Of a stretch of DNA of 64,000 nt, positions 8,103-16,065 are shown one piece after another (positions within the stretch are counted from its first letter, which is position 1; the number at the start of each line of letters is the position of its first letter). Origin of the DNA: Chloracidobacterium sp. (GTDB lineage Bacteria > Acidobacteriota > Blastocatellia > Pyrinomonadales > Pyrinomonadaceae); the NCBI GenBank assembly GCA_016711345.1, contig JADJTD010000001.1, positions 2,666,001-2,730,000 of the forward strand, read 5' to 3'. The notes beneath the pieces are model-generated. The model ran no database searches, was not told the DNA's origin, and saw nothing but the letters and a program-made list of their open reading frames with translations. Position numbers and translations under genes: made by a program.

Positions 8103-9572
8103 ATGAAAGCAGGTTGGGAAGCAGTTATTGGAATGGAGATACATGCGCAGCTGGCAACGGCTACGAAGATCTTTTGCTCTTGCGCAGTTGAGACGGGCGG
8201 CGAGCCAAATTCGAACACTTGTCCGACGTGTCTTGGATTGCCTGGGGCTTTGCCGGTTTTGAATAAGCGGGTTGTCGATCTCGGTGCGCGTGCGGCGTTG
8301 GCTTTGGGATTGGAAATACAAGAAACGTCAATTTTTGCACGAAAGAATTACTTTTATCCGGATCTGCCCAAGGGCTATCAGATCTCTCAATACGATAAAC
8401 CGTTTTCAGCAAACGGCCAGTTAACGATCCTCACAGCCGAGCGCGACGATCACGGCCACGCGATGGAATGGAAACCGATGACGATACACATTCAGCGCAT
8501 GCATCTCGAAGAAGACGCCGGCAAGAATGTTCACGAAGGTTTGCCGGAGGTTGATAAATATTCCTACGTCGATCTCAATCGTGCAGGGACACCGCTTGGT
8601 GAGATCGTGACTTCGCCGGATTTTCGTACTTCGTGGCAGGCATATGATTATGTCAATCACGTTCGCCGCGTGCTGCAATGGGTCGGAGCGAGCGACGCCG
8701 ATATGGAAAAAGGCAACCTTCGCTGCGAGGCGAACGTTTCGGTCCGAAAAGTCGGCGAAACTACATTTAACAACAAGGTCGAGTTGAAGAATCTCAACTC
8801 CGTCCGCTTTATGCAAAAGGCGATCGAATTTGAGATCGATCGTCAGATCACCGCTCACGAAGCCGGTGAGGCTGTTAATCAGGAATCGCGTTTGTGGGAT
8901 GAGAAAAATAATCGAACGCGATTTATGCGCTCGAAAGAAGACGCTCACGATTACCGCTATTTCCCTGAACCCGATCTGCAGCCGCTTGTCGTAACTGCCG
9001 ATTTTATCGAAACTGTAAAATCTCAGATGCCTGAATTGCCGGACACTATGCGCGACCGGTTCATCGAGACTTACGGTCTTGGTTTCGCGGATGCGTCGCA
9101 ACTCGTCGCCGACATCGATCTGGCCGAGTACTTTGAAAAAACTGCCCGAATTACGGTAAATCCAAAGCTCTCAGCCAATTGGATACTTGGCGAATTGACC
9201 CGTGAGTTGAACAATTCCGGTAAAACCGCTGGCGAAAGTCTTTTGACCGCAGAGGATCTCGCTGAACTGATCAAGGCGGTTGAATCAGGCTCGATCAATA
9301 ATAATCAAGCGAAAGAGGTCTTGGTCGAGATGTTTGTGACAGGCAAAACTGCTCCCGATGTCATCAAAGAGAAGGGCTTTGAACAGGTTTCAGACACGGG
9401 AGCCATCGAAAAGATGGTTGACGAAGTGATCGCCGCGAATCAGGCAAACGTCGATGCCTATCGCGGCGGCAACGATAAACTGTTTGGATTTTTTGTCGGC
9501 CAGGTGATGAAAGCATCGCACGGAAAAGCAAATCCTAAAATTGTGAACGATATTCTTAAAGAAAAATTATGA
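8103..9572 (+). CDS. gatB: Aspartyl/glutamyl-tRNA(Asn/Gln) amidotransferase subunit B
   Basis: It is subunit B of GatCAB, which amidates Glu-tRNA(Gln) and Asp-tRNA(Asn) using glutamine. The 489-aa length is normal for the family. The GatB cradle motifs WEAVIGMEIHAQLAT, CPTCLGLPGALPVLN, YFYPDLPKGYQISQ and RAGTPLGEIVTSPD are all present, and the C-terminal YqeY-like tail ends with GKANPKIVNDILKEKL. The ATG at 8103 is where homology begins; an in-frame upstream extension would overlap the preceding gene. There is no obvious Shine-Dalgarno sequence. gatA and gatC are not in the window. Its stop overlaps the start of the following SDR gene (ATGA). Confidence 0.97.
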   Translation: MKAGWEAVIGMEIHAQLATATKIFCSCAVETGGEPNSNTCPTCLGLPGALPVLNKRVVDLGARAALALGLEIQETSIFARKNYFYPDLPKGYQISQYDKPFSANGQLTILTAERDDHGHAMEWKPMTIHIQRMHLEEDAGKNVHEGLPEVDKYSYVDLNRAGTPLGEIVTSPDFRTSWQAYDYVNHVRRVLQWVGASDADMEKGNLRCEANVSVRKVGETTFNNKVELKNLNSVRFMQKAIEFEIDRQITAHEAGEAVNQESRLWDEKNNRTRFMRSKEDAHDYRYFPEPDLQPLVVTADFIETVKSQMPELPDTMRDRFIETYGLGFADASQLVADIDLAEYFEKTARITVNPKLSANWILGELTRELNNSGKTAGESLLTAEDLAELIKAVESGSINNNQAKEVLVEMFVTGKTAPDVIKEKGFEQVSDTGAIEKMVDEVIAANQANVDAYRGGNDKLFGFFVGQVMKASHGKANPKIVNDILKEKL

Positions 9573-10285
9573 GTAGCGCGGGAAAAACAGTTCTAATAAC
9601 AGGCGGAACGAAAGGCATCGGTTTTGCGATTGCCGAAAGGCTTGCCCTTGAGGGTGCAAAAGTATTTATTTGTTCGCGAACGCGTGCCGACCTGGAGCTT
9701 GCCATTGAAGAATTATCAAAGCTTGGCGAGGTTGCGGGCAAGCTCTGCGATGTTCGGGCTGAAGAACAAGTTAAAGCCGTTCTTGAAAGTTGTGAAAAGC
9801 GATTTGGCGGCGTTGATATTTTGGTCAATAACGCCGGAATGGGCTTTTTTGACAAGACCGTTGAGGAACTGTCTGCTGATGAATTCCGGCAAACACTTGA
9901 GACGAATCTTTTCGGCGTTTTTTATGCGTGTCATCATGCCATCCCAAGGATTAGAAAACGCGGCGGCGGTTATATTTTTAATATTTCGTCACTAGCGGGG
10001 CAGAATCCACATCCAAGAATGGCGGCTTATAATGCTTCAAAATTCGGGCTCAACGGCTTTACGGAGGCTTTGATGCAGGAAGTACGACACGACAATATTA
10101 AGGTCAGCTATATTTGCCCCGGCAGCGTTAATACATATTTTGGCGGCGACACACCGACGGACGAAAAAGCGTGGCAGCTTCAACCGGAAGACATTGCACA
10201 AGTTGTATTGGACCTGCTCGCTATGAACGAACGTGCATTGCCGAGCAAGATCGAGATCCGTCCGAGCAGGCCGCCGAAAAAGTAA
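9569..10285 (+). CDS. Short-chain dehydrogenase/reductase (SDR)
   Basis: It is an NAD(P)-dependent oxidoreductase of the classical SDR family, 238 aa, substrate unknown. The cofactor motif TGGTKGIG (about residues 11-18), NNAG (about 88-91), the catalytic Ser in NISSLAG and the YNASK active-site motif (Tyr about 153) are intact. The ATG shares four bases with the gatB stop (ATGA), so translation is probably coupled. The C terminus is short, with PSKIEIRPSRP, as in many 3-ketoacyl or sepiapterin-reductase-like SDRs. It converges on the next minus-strand gene with a three-base gap and no visible terminator. Confidence 0.88.
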   Translation: MSSAGKTVLITGGTKGIGFAIAERLALEGAKVFICSRTRADLELAIEELSKLGEVAGKLCDVRAEEQVKAVLESCEKRFGGVDILVNNAGMGFFDKTVEELSADEFRQTLETNLFGVFYACHHAIPRIRKRGGGYIFNISSLAGQNPHPRMAAYNASKFGLNGFTEALMQEVRHDNIKVSYICPGSVNTYFGGDTPTDEKAWQLQPEDIAQVVLDLLAMNERALPSKIEIRPSRPPKK

Positions 10286-10288
10286 GCG

Positions 10289-12460
10289 TCAAACTTTCGG
10301 ACATCCGCAATGCTGCTCGATAATTTTAATCAATGTCTTGGCCTGAAAAGGCTTCGTGATGAAATCGGCGGCGCCGAGATCAAGAGCTTTTTCACGATGT
10401 GCTTGACCGGATCGAGACGTTACCATCACAACCGGAATTTCGCATAACTCGACATCATTTTTTAACAGCTCAAGCAATTCATAGCCATCAAGATTTGGCA
10501 TTTCGAGATCGGTGAGGATCATGTCGGGCCGGTTTTCCGGAACACCAAGTATTTCGGCAGCATTAATGCCGTCAATTGCAGTTGTGCAATTCCAGCCCTC
10601 ATCTTCGACCATGCGCTTTATCATCTGCCGCACACTTGAGCTGTCATCTACGACCAGTATGTTCAGTTCCTTTGTTTGAGAGGTTGGTTGCGGCAATGAG
10701 CTTTGATGAACTAACTGGCCTTCGTTTTCATTTGCAGCTTCTGGAACAAGAGGGATTTTTATAGTGAACGTTGTTCCTTTCTGAGACTCACTTGCGATAG
10801 AGATCGATCCGCCAATGCTGCCGATGCTTTCGCGCACGATGCTCATTCCTACCCCTCGTCCCGCATTCATACTAAGTTTGTCAGCGGTCGTGAGACCTCT
10901 TAAGAATACGAGATCGAGTGCCTCAGGGTCGGTTAAAGAATTGGCTGCCGCCGCATCAATTACTCCTGATGAGACGGCGTTTTCACGCAGTTTTGCTAGA
11001 GAAATTCCACGCCCATCGTCTTCTACGGAAATAACAACTTTGTCTTGTTCGCTCTCAACACTGATCCGTATCTGTCCTTTCTCCGGTTTACCGATCAGAC
11101 GTCGACGCTCTGGCGGTTCGATACCGTGTACAACTGCGTTTCTAAGCAAATGCAGCAACGGTTCGACCAAGGAATCAAGTATCTGGGTATCGACTTCGCT
11201 ATTTTCATTCTCTATGGTCAACGCAGCTCTTTTATCCTCTTCCTGGCAAGTGACATGCACGGCACGATTCAGCCGAGTGGTCAGCATCCCAAATCGAACC
11301 ATTCTTATCTGCAGTAGTTTTTCTTGAAGCTCACTCGTTAATTGACGCTGTGTCTCAAATAATAGTGCAGCACTGTCAAACGAATTTTCGCCGGCATTTT
11401 TACTAAGTTCTCCTAGGGTATGAGCGAGAGCAGAACGATTTACCGCAAGATTACGAGTTAGATTTAACAGCTCATCAAGTTTGTCGAGGGCCACACGAAC
11501 TATCGGTGCAGGCGGCGGCTTGACCGTGTTGGCTGTTGATTCGTGAAATGCGGAATTAACGGGCGGCGGTAAACCATAGGTTTCAACGGCGACTCTATCT
11601 AAAGGCTCGGCCGAATTCTCTGAGACCACACGATCAAAATCATCATATATAGCATCGAGCGTCTTTGAATGCTCTTTCCTGCCGCAGCCAAGTGTCATGT
11701 CGTTAAGATAGCCTGTCGAAGCGTTAAGTAGATCGATAACGGATACCGTGGCTGACTGCTGGCGCTCGGCTAATTGGTCCAAAAGATCTTCGACGCGATG
11801 AGCAAGTTCCGAAGCTTCCTTCAGGCCGATAACGCCCGCAGCGCCTTTGAATGTATGTGCACATCTGCGAATGTTCCAAAGAGCGTCAAGATCGTCGGGC
11901 TTAGCGTTCAAGACTTGAAGGTTTATTGAGATATTTTCGAGAAGCTCGGATGCTTCAGATCGAAAGATGTCCATCGTTTCCTCATCGATCTCGAAGTTTT
12001 CGTCTGTTTGCAATGGTTCCACCAGCGGTTCATCGGCGCTGCTATTCATCAACTTGTCAAAGGATTCGTCAAGGAAACCTGAAATGCTAAAGTTGAGATC
12101 GTCATCTTCCAGCGGATAGCTCAAAAGCTCAGCCTCCATCTTTGCTATGAGGTCGAGTACACGTTGAGAACTTTGTTCAGCTAAGGAGATTTCTCCATCT
12201 GGAATCGAGGTTAAAATTTGTTCGCATTCAGCCGAAAGCGCGGCGATGCCATCTAGTCCGGCGGCACCCGCTCTCATTTTGAGAGATCTCAGGCCGTCGG
12301 CAGGCATGTCAAGATCGTTTGTCGAACGCCGATCCTGAAGAAATATTAATAGTCCGCTTCGAATTGCCGCAAGATCCGTCTCGGCACTTGTACGAAAAGA
12401 GCGTGACGTGCCGGGATCGACCGACGAAGGCAGTTTTAGTACGGAATCGATTTGTTGCAA
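10289..12460 (-). CDS. CheA-like hybrid histidine kinase (Hpt-HATPase-REC) lacking a CheW domain
   Basis: It is a sensor kinase of the CheA/PilL type, 723 aa, cytoplasmic. Residues 25-110 look like a degenerate Hpt domain with no His in its LKMRAGAAG loop. A second Hpt (about 155-275) carries AHTFKGAAG with phospho-acceptor His near 202. The CheA dimerisation region and HATPase follow (HLLRNAVVHGIEPPERR, DDGRGIS, GRGVGMSIV). Directly after the HATPase (TFTIKIPLVPEA) a linker leads to a receiver domain (ILVVDD about 600, phospho-Asp in LTDLEMP, Lys in TKPF). The P5/CheW-like coupling domain seen in standard CheA is absent. It lies four bases downstream of the response-regulator gene at 12465 and is likely its partner. 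Confidence 0.9.
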   Translation of the reverse strand: MQQIDSVLKLPSSVDPGTSRSFRTSAETDLAAIRSGLLIFLQDRRSTNDLDMPADGLRSLKMRAGAAGLDGIAALSAECEQILTSIPDGEISLAEQSSQRVLDLIAKMEAELLSYPLEDDDLNFSISGFLDESFDKLMNSSADEPLVEPLQTDENFEIDEETMDIFRSEASELLENISINLQVLNAKPDDLDALWNIRRCAHTFKGAAGVIGLKEASELAHRVEDLLDQLAERQQSATVSVIDLLNASTGYLNDMTLGCGRKEHSKTLDAIYDDFDRVVSENSAEPLDRVAVETYGLPPPVNSAFHESTANTVKPPPAPIVRVALDKLDELLNLTRNLAVNRSALAHTLGELSKNAGENSFDSAALLFETQRQLTSELQEKLLQIRMVRFGMLTTRLNRAVHVTCQEEDKRAALTIENENSEVDTQILDSLVEPLLHLLRNAVVHGIEPPERRRLIGKPEKGQIRISVESEQDKVVISVEDDGRGISLAKLRENAVSSGVIDAAAANSLTDPEALDLVFLRGLTTADKLSMNAGRGVGMSIVRESIGSIGGSISIASESQKGTTFTIKIPLVPEAANENEGQLVHQSSLPQPTSQTKELNILVVDDSSSVRQMIKRMVEDEGWNCTTAIDGINAAEILGVPENRPDMILTDLEMPNLDGYELLELLKNDVELCEIPVVMVTSRSGQAHREKALDLGAADFITKPFQAKTLIKIIEQHCGCPKV

Positions 12461-12464
12461 CGGT

Positions 12465-13658
12465 CTATAGCTCCGCGACAGTGTTGTCAGCGACGAGGTG
12501 AGTTTCCAAAGCCTTCATCAAGGCGTCAGGGCCGAACGGCTTTGTAACGTAGCCGTTAGCTCCCGCCATTTTGCCTCGCACCTTATCGAAGAAACCGTCT
12601 TTTCCTGAGATCATGACGACCGGCAGATTTTTGGCGGCCGGATTGGAACGGATCTCTTTACAAACTTCGTAACCGTCTTTACGCGGCATAGTAATATCGA
12701 GAAAGACCATATCCGGCAAGGTTTCGGCCATCTTTGAAAGGGCATCGACACCGTCAACGGCGCAAACGACATTATGTCCCGATTTTTCAAGTTTGCTCAT
12801 CAAGAGTTTACGAACCGTCGCACTGTCATCAACAACCAGAATTGTCTTTCCCTTGGGCTTGCTTTCAGCGATCTCGCTTTGCCTGTTTATTTCGTCAAGC
12901 CTTATTGCGATAGTGTTTAGTTGTGCCGCAAGAATGACGTTATTTGGGTCGCGTCTCAAAAGTTGGTGAAGATATTTTTGTCCTGCATCAAAATTACGCA
13001 GATTAAGATGTCCAATGCCAAGCGCGGAAAGTTCCTTATCGTTGAGATCATCGAGGTTCCATTCTGTTTCCATTTCGGAAACAGCATTCTGAACAGGAGC
13101 TCTACTAATTTCGGGATTACAGAGAAGTGTTTCGATGTCGGAAAGCGATACTACAGCGCGGCACGATCGACATTGAATAGCATTAGCATCATTGTCTTCA
13201 TCGCAGAATGGACACGACGTCCAATCGGATTCCTTTACATGAATTGGTTGGGCATTTGTGATATGAAAAGGAGAAGATTGTAGTACGTCGTGTGCCGTAT
13301 GATCGGAGACAGGCTCAGAAAAACTGTTTGCGAGTAGCGACTCAGTTTCGGCTAGCCACTTTACAGCTCTGTCGTTTGCCGGATTGATGGTCAGTACATT
13401 ATTGAGAAATGCGATGCGTTCTTCCGGATAATCGCTGATCGATGAAAGCCACATCCAAGCATCCTCGCTAAACGAGTCTATTTCGGTCGCCTCCATTAAC
13501 AATTGGCGAGCGTCCTCACGTTCACCATTCTTAGCAGCTACAATACCCTTTTGCAGCAATCTCTGAAATTCGGTTGAGCTTGAAAAATTGTTCTCTTCAA
13601 ACGGTGCGATGTTAACCGGTGGTGTTGTGGCAACGGCGGATTCAAATTCTAATCTCAT
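12465..13658 (-). CDS. Response regulator with N-terminal TPR-like repeats and zinc ribbon
   Basis: It is a 397-aa cytoplasmic signalling protein. TPR-like helices occupy about residues 28-110 (LLQKGIVAAKNGEREDARQL), then a zinc ribbon CPFC-x10-CRSC (Cys 149, 152, 163, 166), a further TPR segment (ALGIGHLNLRNFDAGQKYL), and a C-terminal CheY/PilG-like receiver (about 270-390) with ILVVDDSATVRKLL, phospho-Asp in VFLDITMPRKDG and Lys in VTKPFGPD. There is no DNA-binding output domain, so signalling probably works through protein contacts. It is co-transcribed upstream of the CheA-like kinase, a plausible motility or pilus-type phosphorelay; the target is unknown. Confidence 0.88.
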   Translation of the reverse strand: MRLEFESAVATTPPVNIAPFEENNFSSSTEFQRLLQKGIVAAKNGEREDARQLLMEATEIDSFSEDAWMWLSSISDYPEERIAFLNNVLTINPANDRAVKWLAETESLLANSFSEPVSDHTAHDVLQSSPFHITNAQPIHVKESDWTSCPFCDEDNDANAIQCRSCRAVVSLSDIETLLCNPEISRAPVQNAVSEMETEWNLDDLNDKELSALGIGHLNLRNFDAGQKYLHQLLRRDPNNVILAAQLNTIAIRLDEINRQSEIAESKPKGKTILVVDDSATVRKLLMSKLEKSGHNVVCAVDGVDALSKMAETLPDMVFLDITMPRKDGYEVCKEIRSNPAAKNLPVVMISGKDGFFDKVRGKMAGANGYVTKPFGPDALMKALETHLVADNTVAEL

Positions 13659-13940
13659 AAGCGGTGGTAAGAAAGACGGTCTATTGTCCTAAAGAGAATG
13701 GTGGATGCGTTGAAGACAGTTCAGCGCTCTTTTCAAATACTTCATAAAGCAATACTGATGCCATTAAGAGAGACTGATTCAGCTTTTGTGAAAGCGGCCG
13801 AATGCCCATAAAATAAAGGCGGAAACGCTTAGTTAAAAAGTTAGTTCCATGGGCGCCGTTAGAAAGACGTGAAAGTGACAAAAAACGGCACAATTCATTG
13901 ACAAAAAGAAGTAAAATTTTGCGACCAACGCGGCTGAGTT
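13659..13940. other. Divergent intergenic region
   Basis: It separates the response-regulator gene (minus) from the flavoprotein gene (plus). A minus-strand frame at 13681-13893 could encode up to 70 aa (42 aa from its internal ATG), but no ribosome-binding site or recognisable protein was found. No clear promoter is called. Confidence 0.35.
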
Positions 13941-14867
13941 ATGACTCAAAACAAATCCAAATATGAAGTGATAATTGCCGGCGGCGGGCCAGCGGGACTT
14001 TCTGCGCTGCTTTGGTGTAAGGATTTAGGGCTGGATGCCATTTTAATCGAGAAAGAAAGCGAAACTGGCGGCCAGTTGCTTCGAATTCATAACATCGTCA
14101 GAAACCATCTTGGGGCAGAAGGGGTTAATGGACGCCATCTGAGAGACGCGTTTTTGCGTCAGCTGGAAAATCAGAAATTTCAATGGATTACTGATGCGGA
14201 AGTAATCGAGGCCGATCTTGGTCAAAGGATAGTGACTTTGTCGAATGGTGCAAAATATTCAGGCCAGGCAATAATAATCGCGACGGGAGTTCGGCGACGA
14301 AAATTGAACGTGCCGGGCGAAGAGGAGTTTTTCGGAAAAGGAATTTTGGAGTCCGGGTTCAAGGCCCGAGATGATGTAAAAGGAAGAGATGTTTTGATCG
14401 TTGGCGGTGGCGATGCGGCGCTTGAAAACGCACTTCTCTTAAGTGAAACTGCGGGGAAAGTAGTAGTTGTGCATCGTCGGAATGAATTTACGGCGCGTAG
14501 GGAATTTGTTGAAAAAGCAAAGGGCTCAAGAAATATTGACTTTATTTTTAATGCGCAGATCTCTGAAATTAGAGGGAACAATGGCGTCGAAAGCGTTGAG
14601 ATCCGGCATCGAAATTCTGAGAGCCGATCGCGGATCAAGACAAATATCGTACTTATACGTATCGGCGTCGAGCCGAACACGGAGATATTCCGTGAGCAAA
14701 TCGACCTTGACGATGCAGGATACGTAATCGTCGACGCGAATTGCTTGACGAGCGTGCCACACGTTTACGCCGTTGGAGATGCCGCAAATCCTATTGCTCC
14801 GACTATCAGCGTCGCCGTCGGTAATGGATCGGCTGCGGCAAAAGCGATATTCGCGGAATTGATATAG
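13941..14867 (+). CDS. Thioredoxin-reductase-like FAD/NAD(P) flavoprotein without the redox CxxC
   Basis: It is a two-dinucleotide-domain flavoprotein, 308 aa. The FAD motif IIAGGGPAGLSAL (about 11-23), the second nucleotide motif VLIVGGGDAALENALLL (about 152-168), HRRNEF, and the FAD-contacting C-terminal motif VYAVGDAA are all present. At the place where thioredoxin reductases carry CATC there is FFGKGILESGF, so no dithiol centre exists. This fits the ferredoxin/flavodoxin-NADP reductase-like or YpdA-like branch better than thioredoxin reductase. The acceptor is unknown. The start ATG is at 13941; the upstream gap is shared with the divergent response-regulator gene. Confidence 0.85.
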   Translation: MTQNKSKYEVIIAGGGPAGLSALLWCKDLGLDAILIEKESETGGQLLRIHNIVRNHLGAEGVNGRHLRDAFLRQLENQKFQWITDAEVIEADLGQRIVTLSNGAKYSGQAIIIATGVRRRKLNVPGEEEFFGKGILESGFKARDDVKGRDVLIVGGGDAALENALLLSETAGKVVVVHRRNEFTARREFVEKAKGSRNIDFIFNAQISEIRGNNGVESVEIRHRNSESRSRIKTNIVLIRIGVEPNTEIFREQIDLDDAGYVIVDANCLTSVPHVYAVGDAANPIAPTISVAVGNGSAAAKAIFAELI

Positions 14868-14945
14868 TTGGCTGTTTCCGTATGCGAACGATAGAATGAG
14901 TGAAACTCTACTGCTGCAAATTTCAAGTTGGAGGCTGAAAAAAAT

Positions 14946-15983
14946 ATGAAATTAAGAACATCGCTGCGATTGTTGGTTATCGTTCCCGCTATGGCAGTCA
15001 TATTATGCACACCTTTGTATGCCCAGATTGGAAATAGCATCAGCGGGTACGTCTTTGGCTTAAATCGCCGACCGATGGCCGATCTATATGTGGAGTTGAC
15101 GGATGACTATGGTCGGACCCTTGGCCGAAAACGTACTAGCGGGTCTGGGTTTTTCAGATTCGACGGGATGGCCCAAGGTCGGTTTGTACTAAGGGTCATG
15201 ACAGCCGGCACCGATTACGAAGAAAAAGAGGAGACGGTCGAGATCGATAATATTACATCCACCGACAGTACCGGAGCCACGAGGATCAGAGGCCATGCAA
15301 ATGAATCGCGGGACATCTATTTGCGGTTGCGACGGGGCTTGACGCCGACGAATGCTGTAGTATTTGCACAGGATGTTCCACCTGAAGCAAAGAAACTTTA
15401 CGAAAAAGCTCTGGATGATCTTGGAAATAAGCGAACTTTGGAGGGGCTTTCGAATCTACGATCGGCATTAGAGGTCTTCCCGAAATATTATCTTGCTCTT
15501 GAAAAACTCGGAACAGAATATATTAATCTGGGACTTCCCGAAGGATATAAAGCAGCCGAGATCCTTTTCGCGACAGCTGTTGAAGTAAATAAGCGTGGAT
15601 ATGGAAGTTGGTACGGAATGGCATACGCTCGTTATTCGCTCGGTAATTTTTCGGACGGGTTGACCGCAGTGCAAAAGGCTGTTGAGCTTAGCCCCAGCAA
15701 TCCCAACACAGTGTTTTTGCATGGAGTTTTGCTGAAGAAAACCCAAAAATACGCCGATGCGGAAAAACAACTTATCAAGGCCAGAGATCTGTCAGATGAC
15801 AAACTTCCGCGGGTTCATTGGGAGCTGGCAACACTTTATGGTAACAACTTACAGCGTTATGCCGACGCTGCGAGAGAGTTGAAATTATTTTTGAAAGCAC
15901 AGCCGGATGCGAAGGACGCAGAAAACATCAAGAAACTAATTGCCGACTTTGAAGAAAAAGCTAAGAGCTCCGTAAACAAATAG
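14946..15983 (+). CDS. Secreted TPR protein with carboxypeptidase-regulatory-like domain
   Basis: The 345-aa predicted periplasmic or secreted protein has a signal peptide (MKLRTSLRLLVIVPAMAVIL through TPLYAQ), a CarboxypepD_reg-like beta-sandwich (about 30-120: SGYVFGLNRRPMADLYVELT, SGSGFFRFDGMAQGRFVLRV), and then TPR helices (about 145-340: LSNLRSALEVFPKYYLALEK, AVQKAVELSPSNPNTVFLHG). The ATG at 14946 is favoured because GGAGG lies at 14930-14934; a TTG at 14928 has none. The function is unknown; TPRs imply protein binding. It follows the flavoprotein gene by 78 bp. Confidence 0.82.
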   Translation: MKLRTSLRLLVIVPAMAVILCTPLYAQIGNSISGYVFGLNRRPMADLYVELTDDYGRTLGRKRTSGSGFFRFDGMAQGRFVLRVMTAGTDYEEKEETVEIDNITSTDSTGATRIRGHANESRDIYLRLRRGLTPTNAVVFAQDVPPEAKKLYEKALDDLGNKRTLEGLSNLRSALEVFPKYYLALEKLGTEYINLGLPEGYKAAEILFATAVEVNKRGYGSWYGMAYARYSLGNFSDGLTAVQKAVELSPSNPNTVFLHGVLLKKTQKYADAEKQLIKARDLSDDKLPRVHWELATLYGNNLQRYADAARELKLFLKAQPDAKDAENIKKLIADFEEKAKSSVNK

Positions 15984-16010
15984 AAGAGTAATTTGATCTA
16001 ATGGGTTTCA

Positions 16011-16046
16011 AAATAAAAAAAGCCATCCGATTTCTCGGATGGCTTT
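16011..16046 (-). terminator. Bidirectional terminator between two convergent genes
   Basis: AGCCATCCGA (16021-16030) and TCGGATGGCT (16035-16044) form a perfect 10-bp stem. On the minus strand it is followed by a seven-T run, making it a strong terminator for the receptor gene at 16066; on the plus strand the T-run is short. Confidence 0.9.
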
Positions 16047-16065
16047 ACTAATATCAGTTGCCTGA

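Noticed and set aside
13681..13893. Minus-strand frame of up to 70 aa before the response-regulator gene
   Set aside because: There is no ribosome-binding site and no recognisable sequence; it more likely belongs to the leader.
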